From Selaginella moellendorffii (lineage: Eukaryota > Streptophyta > Lycopodiopsida > Selaginellales > Selaginellaceae), in the NCBI RefSeq assembly GCF_000143415.4, contig NW_003314271.1:2236994-2300993 (forward strand): a stretch of DNA of 64,000 nucleotides, given 5' to 3'. Of this stretch, positions 57,488 to 64,000 are shown one piece after another; position 1 is the first letter of the stretch, and each line of letters begins with the position of its first letter. The translations under genes and the position numbers were made by a program. The notes beneath the pieces are model-generated. The model was given only the letters and a program-made list of their open reading frames with translations, was not told the DNA's origin and did no database searches.

Positions 57488-58759
57488 ATGGCTGCCAGCG
57501 TCAATGGCGTGCTCCCGGAGCTCTCCACTCTCTCAAAATTTGAACTCCGTCCATTGCCCTGCGCGTTTCCTTTCGAGTGCCACCCAAATCACGCGTCGCT
57601 CACCCGAGAGGTTGACGAGTGGGCGATCCGATCGCTGCAAGCCCGGGGCTCCATGCCCAAGCGCCAGATGATCATCGAGTCCAAGATCTCGGCGGCGGCA
57701 TGCATGACTATCCCGCGTGGCCGGGACGATCGTAAGATGGTGCTGGCGGGCAAGCATTTGTGGGCGCTCTTCTTGCTGGACGACGCGCTGGAATCGTGCC
57801 GGAGCCAGGAGGCCGCGAGAGTCCTCGCCCGGCGAGCGATGGAAGTCGCGAGAGGGGACCAATTGGAAGGGATGATCCAGGAGGAAAGAGAACTAGAAGA
57901 AGCCAAAGGGGTCGCGAGGAAATTCGCGATCCAGGAAGAAGAAGGAGATCGATATAATGATCAGTCGAGAGGAATCCTTGCAAACATAGCGATCCAAGAG
58001 GACCCTGGTCTCATCGATCTGGCTACCAGAGGAATGGCGACGAAAATCGCAATCACGGAAGAAGATCAAGGTCGCGATTCTCGATGGGCGCTGGGATTGT
58101 TCCGGGAAGTAGTGGCGGAGCTCCGGCGATCAATGCCGCTCCCGATGTTCGATCGCTACCTGCGGTACCTGGATCGCTACCTGGAGGCCGTGATCCAGGA
58201 GGTGGGATACCAGATCGCGGGCCACATCCCGCGGGAGGACGAGTATCGCGAGCTCCGGCGGGGAACGTCCTTCACAGAGGGCACCAGCGCGATCTTTGGC
58301 GAGCTGTGCATGGGGCTGGAGCTCCACGAATCTGTGACATCGTCTCGCGATTTCATCGAATTCGTGGCGCTCGTCGCGGACCACATCGCGCTCACCAACG
58401 ATGTCCTCTCCTTCCGCAAGGATTTCTACGCCGGGGTCGCCCACAACTGGCTCGTCGTGCTCCTCCGCCACAGCCACCGCGGGACCGGCTTCCAATCCGC
58501 GCTGGACAGCGTCTATGGCATGATCCGCGACAGCGAGTGCCGGATCCTGGGGCTCCAGTCGCGAATCGAGGCGCAAGCACTGAAGAGTGGCGATGGTCAC
58601 CTCCTCAGCTTCGCGCAGGCGTTTCCCCTGTGCCTGGCCGGGAATCGGAGGTGGTCATCGATCACCGCGCGATACCATGGCATTGGGAATCCTCTCATCA
58701 CTGGCGTGGAGTTCCACGGGACATGGCTCTTACATCCGGATGTCACCATAGTTATTTGA
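57488..58759 (+). CDS. Microbial-type terpene synthase-like protein (MTPSL)
   Basis: Intronless, 423 residues; ATG at 57,488 chosen for its ATGGCT context, TGA at 58,757-58,759. LPCAFPFECHPNHASL is typical of bacterial/fungal-type class I terpene synthases. The Asp-rich metal motif is LLDDALE (DDxxE, about residues 98-102). The second metal motif is NDVLSFRKD at about 304-312, N-D-x-x-S-x-x-x-D, with Asp where Glu is usual. Class I enzymes ionise prenyl diphosphates with Mg2+ to make mono- or sesquiterpenes. Selaginella is known to carry both plant-type and microbial-type terpene synthases, the latter probably acquired from microbes. An insert of about 60 residues with three related units lies between the two motifs (about residues 142-200). 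The gene is GC-rich and sits at the edge of an AT-rich repeat block. Whether the insert is tolerated is unknown. Confidence 0.87.
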   Translation: MAASVNGVLPELSTLSKFELRPLPCAFPFECHPNHASLTREVDEWAIRSLQARGSMPKRQMIIESKISAAACMTIPRGRDDRKMVLAGKHLWALFLLDDALESCRSQEAARVLARRAMEVARGDQLEGMIQEERELEEAKGVARKFAIQEEEGDRYNDQSRGILANIAIQEDPGLIDLATRGMATKIAITEEDQGRDSRWALGLFREVVAELRRSMPLPMFDRYLRYLDRYLEAVIQEVGYQIAGHIPREDEYRELRRGTSFTEGTSAIFGELCMGLELHESVTSSRDFIEFVALVADHIALTNDVLSFRKDFYAGVAHNWLVVLLRHSHRGTGFQSALDSVYGMIRDSECRILGLQSRIEAQALKSGDGHLLSFAQAFPLCLAGNRRWSSITARYHGIGNPLITGVEFHGTWLLHPDVTIVI

Positions 58760-59056
58760 TGTACATTTGACTTAAGCCCTGATGTTTAATAGCAAACGAT
58801 CTTCCTAACAACCGTTAACATCCGTTAACAAGTATGGATTATATTATCATCGATTAGAGAACTAATTAAACTTCAGATTCCTGTCCGTTGTATGATTATT
58901 TTAAAGTTGATAGACTAATTCCTTGATTTGTCTCTCTTGCCTAGTCTCCAATGTCACTTTCTAGAATTGTTAATCCAGCCAGGACACCTTCCTTGAGCAA
59001 CTGGAGGAACTCAACTGGCAGACCAACTACCTCAACCAACCCACCCTAGATGTAAG
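58760..59056. other. Terpene synthase 3' flank and tRNA upstream region
   Basis: AT-rich 3' UTR followed by CTCAACCAACCCACC just before the tRNA; CAA motifs upstream of plant tRNAs often mark Pol III starts. Confidence 0.4.
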
Positions 59057-59127
59057 GCACTGCTGGTCTAGTGGTAGAATAGTACCCTGCCACGGTACAG
59101 ACCCGGGTTCGATTCCCGGGCAGTGCA
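59057..59127 (+). tRNA. tRNA-Gly (GCC)
   Basis: 71 nt. The acceptor stem GCACTGC pairs with GCAGTGC, with discriminator A. A box TGGTCTAGTGG, anticodon loop CTGCCAC with anticodon GCC, and T arm CCGGG-TTCGATT-CCCGG containing the B box GGTTCGATTCC. A TTTT run about 8 bp downstream serves as the Pol III terminator. No intron. It decodes GGC and GGU. Confidence 0.96.
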
Positions 59128-59171
59128 CTTATACTTTTATCACAAGAAAATAATGCCTTTCTTAAAGAATT

Positions 59172-59519
59172 TTATTTTGTCTTTGCACGCTTAATTCCGA
59201 AATTTCTCTTCTTATTTGCTGATGGCTCAGATGAATCCTCTATGCGATCCAAGTTGTCCTCCACAATTGCTACGGGCTGCTTTTTTTTCAAACGAGCTAG
59301 CTCAGATCTCTGTGTTGATCGCTTAGCATTCTCGCTAGCTCCTGTTCTTGCACGTCTCTTTCTTGTGTTCCACACCAGCTTGTCGAGCCCGCTCCACACG
59401 AGCCTTGCCTCATCGTCCAGATTGACAGGCATCTTCTCGAGCAAGATTGTGAAGCAGTGTTGAAAATCATCATGGGACCCGTCCCGAAGAGGCTTGGGCC
59501 AAGCAGCATCAATGAGCAT
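59172..59519 (-). CDS. Uncharacterised ORF, possible gene remnant
   Basis: The frame is open from about 59,620 down to a stop at 59,172-59,174; the first ATG is at 59,519 (MLIDAAWPKPLRDGSHDDF). It contains CFTILLEKMPVNLDDEARLV, then a basic region (WNTRKRRARTGASENAKR) and a Lys-rich end (KKRNFGIKRAKTK) that could be a nuclear localisation signal. Upstream in the same frame lies CKGCGASDYQ with a Cys pair. No family recognised. It could be a broken transposon-derived gene; there is no clear promoter. Confidence 0.3.
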   Translation of the reverse strand: MLIDAAWPKPLRDGSHDDFQHCFTILLEKMPVNLDDEARLVWSGLDKLVWNTRKRRARTGASENAKRSTQRSELARLKKKQPVAIVEDNLDRIEDSSEPSANKKRNFGIKRAKTK

Positions 59520-59555
59520 GGTAAAATCTCTTTTAAACCACTCCCAGGCATTCAA

Positions 59556-60156
59556 GCATCTTGAGGTTGCTGGTCCTCTGCAGCGTTGACCAGCTTGATA
59601 ATCACTTGCTCCACAACCTTTGCACTACCATTCTGCACTAAAGTCTTTAAAACATACATTCATTAGTCTTCATATGGCCACCTTTTCTCCTTCATGGGTT
59701 GTCTAAATAAGAACGAGCATACGAGCATATTATCTGACTTCTTTATCTACGAATACGAACGAGCATACGATCTGGGAATTTTTTCTACGAACATATTCTA
59801 AGCAGCAAACAGAAATGATCAATTCTTATTCGCACATATTTTGCAAACATCGTAGCTATTCATACTCTCCGAAGTTTATTGTATAAGACATTCCATGTAC
59901 ATACACAGTAGGGAAGGAAGGAAAAGAGGCTAGAGAGAGTGAAAACCCAAGGCAAAACAAAACAAAGAAGGAAAGAGTGAGGAGAGCAAGTAATCGAAAA
60001 AGAAAAACGAAGTAAAGAAAGAAATAAAAAGGGAGAGAAGAGAGAGCCAACTTACACGCACTAGGAGAGGGTGATGGTGGTATAGTGTGTGTCGATCGTC
60101 GCTTCTCTAGGGAGATCTCTTTCTCGATCTTTCGCCTCGCCACCCATCGCGGATCA
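59556..60156. other. Intergenic, DUF7138-type gene 3' flank
   Basis: Includes ACGAACGAGCATACGA-like direct repeats at about 59,708-59,770 and a purine-rich tract at about 59,915-60,050. No gene recognised. Confidence 0.4.
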
Positions 60157-61491
60157 TCACGCAGCGGCCTTAACTTGACGCTTGATCGGCCTCTCGATCG
60201 GTCCCGCCGGTGACGGACCGCGGAACCCCGCTGTGATCCTGTCGTTGATGCAGCAGTGGAACGGCGGAGGCCGGATGTTCCTCTCCTTGTAGGACTGGCA
60301 GTCCTGGCAGAACTGCTCGCTCGATCTTCCATAGCCACTGTCCATCACGCTTCCTCCTCCTCCGGGAGCAATCGAGGAAGAGCTCCCTGGCGATGGCCTC
60401 GCGATCCTTTGCTGCTGGAAGTTGAAATGCCTGGCTTGCTGCTGCTGCTGCTGCTGCTGCTCTTGGAGCAGCGCTAACTGGTTATGGAAATTCGGGAGCA
60501 CCTGTTGGAAGCTTAGATTTCCTGCTCCTCCTCCTCCATTGACGCCGGTTCTTCCAGTGAGTAATCTCATGTTGACACCGTCGGGAAAAACCGGGACGCC
60601 GCGCTGCATGCTCATTCCCGGCCTTCCAACTGGCTGCTGCTGGATCGGATCCTTGAACCGTGCCGCTTGGCTCATCGTGAGAGCCGCGTCCGAGAACGTT
60701 GCTGCTCCAACGCCACCACCACCACCGCCGCCGCCGCTTGCAATGTGCTGATCGCCAATAACACCCACGAACTTGGCAAGTTGCTCCACCGAGTTCGCGT
60801 TCCTGGCCAGCGGCTGCCCGCCAATTCTCGTCACCGGAGGACTCAGCGAGTTCTCCTTGGTTGTTGTTGTTACCACGGATGGCGTCGCGTCCCTTTCCAC
60901 CACCACCGGGGACAGAGCTTCCTCCTCCTTGACAGGTTCCGGGAGCACCGCCGCCGCCACTACTTCCAAATTGTTCTTCGATGCTGCCGCCGCCACCACC
61001 GACGGCTCAAACGCCGGGTCTAGCACCGAGTTTGGCGACGATGCCTCGTACGCAAACGCCTCGTCGCCCTCCTTGCCGGGCCGCTGGCTGGAGGGGGACG
61101 TGTCGCCGCGCGACGACGTAGAGTCGTCGTCGTCCACATTCTCCGCCTCGGCGTTCCTCCGCCGCGCGCCCTTCCTCTCCTTCTTGGACTTCTTGAGCGA
61201 CACCAGGAAGTAGCAGTCCTTCTCCTTGCTCGGGTTGTGCTGGTTGAGGATGATGTTGAAGTTGGTGTTCTCGTTGATGGGCAGCTTCTGCCGCTTGTCC
61301 GCGTCCCGGGACGTGGTCCTCCGGCAAACGAACACCGCCGAGAGTTGGTTAGCGGGTATCCCAACTTGGCGGCTCAGCTGGCCCTGGAACCGTTTGAAGG
61401 AGAGAACCGAATGTATGCCGATCTGTCCCTTGTCCACCTCCTGGTCGCCATCGAAGAAGAAGAGCGGGTACGGGGTCGCAAAGCTCTCCAT
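60157..61491 (-). CDS. Plant DUF7138-type protein of unknown function, 444 aa
   Basis: Single exon, ATG at 61,491, stop at 60,157-60,159. The N-terminal domain reads PLFFFDGDQEVDKGQIGIH, then SVLSFKRFQGQLSRQVGI, a variable basic loop, LPINENTNFNIIL and DCYFLVSLKKSKKERK. This is the conserved plant domain I know as DUF7138, in which FFDG and a following LSFKxFQ block are typical. The rest is low complexity: acidic Ser patches, a poly-Gly run near 60,730, a poly-Gln run near 60,440-60,465 and a Cys-containing C-terminal motif (FCQDCQSYKERNIRPPPFHC). The C-terminal Cys block looks like a small zinc site. Function unknown; possibly nuclear given its basic stretches. Confidence 0.72.
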   Translation of the reverse strand: MESFATPYPLFFFDGDQEVDKGQIGIHSVLSFKRFQGQLSRQVGIPANQLSAVFVCRRTTSRDADKRQKLPINENTNFNIILNQHNPSKEKDCYFLVSLKKSKKERKGARRRNAEAENVDDDDSTSSRGDTSPSSQRPGKEGDEAFAYEASSPNSVLDPAFEPSVVAAAASKNNLEVVAAAVLPEPVKEEEALSPVVVERDATPSVVTTTTKENSLSPPVTRIGGQPLARNANSVEQLAKFVGVIGDQHIASGGGGGGGGVGAATFSDAALTMSQAARFKDPIQQQPVGRPGMSMQRGVPVFPDGVNMRLLTGRTGVNGGGGAGNLSFQQVLPNFHNQLALLQEQQQQQQQQARHFNFQQQRIARPSPGSSSSIAPGGGGSVMDSGYGRSSEQFCQDCQSYKERNIRPPPFHCCINDRITAGFRGPSPAGPIERPIKRQVKAAA

Positions 61492-62365
61492 GTCCGATGA
61501 TGATCTCCGCCACCACTGTCTGCTTGTACACCACCGACACCGCCACCGCCACCACCACTATACCACCCCCACGATCACAGCACCACCACCAAGGAGCCAC
61601 CCAATTCGGAGAGATGGAGGAAGAGAGGGAGAGAGGCCTCTTTGGTACCAAAGACCTGGTTTTTATAATCTCAATCTGTGCCTGGTAATAACAAAGCCCG
61701 TGATCCAGTAAGTTTGGGGTCGACACATCGGATCGAGATGGATGGGGAGTTAACCGTTTGATCAATGCAAGCGCAGGAAGAACACACTCCAATCGCACGC
61801 ACAGAGAGAAAGAGAGGGAGAGAGAAGGAATTCTCAGCGAGAATCGGGAGGATCAAGCACTCAAAAAAACCCAGCACTCCGGGGAGGAGGGGCGCCGATC
61901 CGCGGCGCTAGCCAGGAATTGGGACGGATCCCAGCCGGAATGCCGCGGATCGAGCCACAGATCAGGAAATTTCACAACCCTAAGATGAGAGTGCTACCTT
62001 TGCTGTAGCGCGCACGCCCGATCCATCCAGGGAAGCGCGGCCGGGGAAAGGAACCTACGCTGCGCCTCTCGATCTCGCTGCCGCGCGCCTTTGCTTGGAT
62101 CGATCCGAAGGAAGGAGACGATGGCCAGCGCCTTGGCAGGGGTCGGATCCAGAGATGTAACCCTATCAAATGGAATGCGCAAAGGGAAGCGATGATATAT
62201 ATTATAAAGAATATGGTATAGCCGCCATAGCCAAGAGCATCACACAAAGGCGTTTAGCTCAGCTCCAAGTGTTACACTAACCCGTCGCGTGTTCGATCCC
62301 CTTCAAAACAAATATCTCTAGAATCAAAACGAATATTCCCCCTTCCAGGTTTTAGGGCATCAGCA
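61492..62365. promoter_or_regulatory. DUF7138-type gene leader and promoter region
   Basis: A long leader with GTGGTGGT-type triplet-rich sequence (61,520-61,590) and ACCCTAAG at 61,977-61,984. TATATATTATAAAG at about 62,195-62,209 may be a TATA element for either strand. No ORF with a recognisable domain. Confidence 0.4.
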
Positions 62366-63050
62366 ATGGAAGACTTGACTGGCTTGTCGGATCGCGAGTT
62401 TCTTGAGCTCTGGAAGCGTAAATCCGTCAGGCGGTCGCAGCAGCCATGGATTTGCGCGAGAATAAAGAGCGGCCCCGATATCCGAGGTCTGGAAGGTCAC
62501 ATTTCCTCAGGAACATCGCAGCTCCAGATTATGGCGTCCTTGGCCGGGGATTCAATGGCGTGCGTCAGCTGCCATCGCCTCCAAGCATTGGCAGCCACCA
62601 GGCGACCATGGACGTGGACGCCACTGGGAATTTCTACAAGGTCGGTTTCTTTGAAGCACTACCATTTCTTATCTATGATTCCAGACTGGAAGCTTGGGTG
62701 ACCGATGCTAGCCAGGGACAGGGATCTTCGAGGCTCTCTCTAAATGAGCAATCTGGATATGAGCTCGAGATCATGGTCGGAGGTAGAAGGCTGTGGCTTT
62801 CCGGATAAAAGCCTGGGTATCATGCTCCATGATCAATCACAGGGGCTATTTCAGTATCTCGGCAGCCTCTTTGGTTGATGCTCGCAGAGCCTATGATCAT
62901 CTACGAAGTGGAAGTTCTCATCTACGAGCCTGACACTGAGTGGCATTACGTTGGAGGGGAGCTTTATCTTCGTCCAGGCACTAGTGTACCTGCGAAGTTC
63001 TCACTCGGTCTGGGAAGAGTGGAGCTCCATTTTTCCTCCAGCAGGTGCTT
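62366..63050 (+). pseudogene. Uncharacterised coding-like stretch, probably broken
   Basis: The ATG at 62,366 opens MEDLTGLSDREFLELWKRK. The frame-1 ORF from about 62,446 (MDLRENKERPRYPRSGRS ... VGFFEALPFLIYDSRLEAWV) overlaps it and ends at 62,808. A further frame from 62,875 reads MIIYEVEVLIYEPDTEWH. No domain recognised and no single spliced model found. It runs directly into a phospholipase D fragment. Confidence 0.3.
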
Positions 63051-63054
63051 TCAA

Positions 63055-63330
63055 CGTTTTCATCCCAGAGGCTACTTAAGCTTCTACTGCTTTGGTAATC
63101 GCGAGTTCCGGAAGCACGAGCCCACCACCTGAGAAGAACAGGTATATCTTCTAGTTTTTAATTTGTGGCAGCATGCTGTGCCGTTTCCTGATGATGAATA
63201 CGTGATCATAGGCTCTGCGAGCATCAACCAAAGATCGATGGACGGCTGCCGAGATACTGAAATAGCAATGGGAGCGTTCCAGCCAAACTACACGTGGAAG
63301 CAGCAGCACAAACATCCTAGGCAAGCTCAA
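63055..63330 (+). pseudogene. Phospholipase D C-terminal fragment
   Basis: YLSFYCFGNREFRKHEP, a stop, then after a possible intron [20 protein letters not shown] and [16 protein letters not shown]. In plant PLD this region reads YLTFFCLGNRE ... [39 protein letters not shown]. The His and Lys of the second HKD site (HxKMMIVD) are missing here, replaced by [12 protein letters not shown], so the active site is destroyed. N-terminal C2 and the first HKD are absent. PLD cleaves phospholipids to phosphatidic acid; this copy cannot. Confidence 0.82.
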
Positions 63331-63468
63331 TTTTTCTTGCTTGTAACATCTTAAAGCTTGCCTTCGTTTCTTCCAGGCCTATGGCTATCTGGCTTGCGTG
63401 GAAGATTGTTTCGAGATCCAGCAAGCGTGGAAACAGTGCGTTGATCGAGGAGGAGAACTGGAAGCAGG

Positions 63469-63999
63469 ATGGTCGATATGCAATGCCTTAGCCGGTGGAG
63501 GTCACCCCAGAAGGAAATCTGCCACTCCGCGAATTGTCTGTACAAAAGAAGGGTGACTCAAAAGCGGGGCGTGATCTTGTTTGGGACAAAAACTCCCAGT
63601 CAGGCAGTGGATGAGGCATTAGAATCAATCGACAGGTGGGTAGATCAGGGTGATGACGAGAAGATCATGGCGTGGACGATGTATATCAGTGACGGCCATG
63701 GTAGGCCACAGGACTACACCGCTGAGAAGCCACCGAAAAAGCTGTTGCTATCTGCAGACAAATGGTGGAAGAACAAACAGGAGGAGAGGAGGGCAGCATT
63801 GAAGAAGTGGGACTTGGCTTTGAAGCTGCAGGATAGCAAGAGGAGAGGAGGAAAGGGCTCGGGAGTTCAAGCAGAAGAGGAGATGGAAGCCCATGAAACC
63901 ATGGCTAATGCTGGAAGAAGGAGGTGGTCTCCTAGAGTGAAGCTCGTAGATTTTGCAGACTTGTGTTGGATCGAACGAAGCCGTTGCATGCAGTTTTGA
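63469..63999 (+). CDS. Uncharacterised basic ORF, 176 aa
   Basis: ATG at 63,469, stop at the window's end (63,997-63,999). It has AVDEALESIDRWVDQGDDEK, AWTMYISDGHGRPQDYTAEK and a Lys/Arg/Glu-rich helix-like stretch, KWWKNKQEERRAALKKWDLA. No family recognised. It follows the PLD fragment within 140 bp and may be part of the same chimeric locus. It could also be an exon of a longer gene continuing outside the window. Confidence 0.35.
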   Translation: MVDMQCLSRWRSPQKEICHSANCLYKRRVTQKRGVILFGTKTPSQAVDEALESIDRWVDQGDDEKIMAWTMYISDGHGRPQDYTAEKPPKKLLLSADKWWKNKQEERRAALKKWDLALKLQDSKRRGGKGSGVQAEEEMEAHETMANAGRRRWSPRVKLVDFADLCWIERSRCMQF

Positions 64000-64000
64000 T

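Noticed and set aside
58084-58770. A 228-codon ORF overlapping the terpene synthase in another frame
   Set aside because: Pro/Gly/Arg-rich shadow of a GC-rich coding region; the terpene synthase frame has the motifs.
62251-62310. tRNA-like sequence with A-box-like TAGCTCAGCTCC and B-box-like GTTCGATCC
   Set aside because: No acceptor stem pairs and the spacing is too short. It could be a tRNA relic or SINE head, but the evidence is too thin to call.

Overview
This is a nuclear segment of a plant genome. Very short introns (many of 50-100 bp), tightly packed genes and a microbial-type terpene synthase together point to a lycophyte, most likely Selaginella moellendorffii or a close relative. 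The species call is inferred from gene content and intron size; nothing was searched.

Four gene-rich blocks alternate with two AT-rich repeat blocks. Block 1 (1-8.4 kb) holds the 3' end of an RHF1A/RHF2A-type RING E3 ligase gene, a divergent Sec23/Sec24-like COPII gene, a small unknown gene and a plastid-type half ABC transporter like ABCB29. Repeat block A (8.5-17.2 kb) is gypsy retrotransposon debris with a large inverted repeat and 12-bp-period arrays. Block 2 (17.3-49 kb) starts with a Lys-rich unknown ORF, a broken GDSL esterase end and a broken P-loop-like gene. It continues with LIF2-like hnRNP, a CID-type PAM2/RRM protein, alkaline/neutral invertase, histone H1, an amaranthin/aerolysin-type lectin, a complex-I-type ferredoxin, BCKDH E1-alpha, a divergent CRAL-TRIO protein, a RopGEF, a HIG1-like protein, a KNL1-like kinetochore protein, a small unknown gene, a calcineurin-B-like EF-hand protein and a Zn/Cd P1B-ATPase with an unusual His-rich N-terminus. 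Repeat block B (49-57.3 kb) carries relatives of the block A repeats, a 110-bp CT microsatellite, gag/protease/RT/integrase remnants and a direct duplication. Block 3 (57.4-59.6 kb) has an intronless microbial-type terpene synthase, a tRNA-Gly(GCC) and a small unknown ORF. Block 4 (59.9-64 kb) has a DUF7138-type gene and a chimeric region containing a phospholipase D C-terminal fragment.

The genes are mostly unrelated housekeeping or regulatory loci, as expected in a plant. Some arrangements stand out: the mitochondrial ferredoxin and BCKDH E1-alpha genes are head to head across 145 bp, and several gene starts carry telo-box-like AGGGTTT motifs nearby. The most interesting candidates are the P1B-ATPase N-terminal extension, the triplicated 20-residue insert in the terpene synthase, the MELT-like repeats in the KNL1-like protein and the broken P-loop-like gene.
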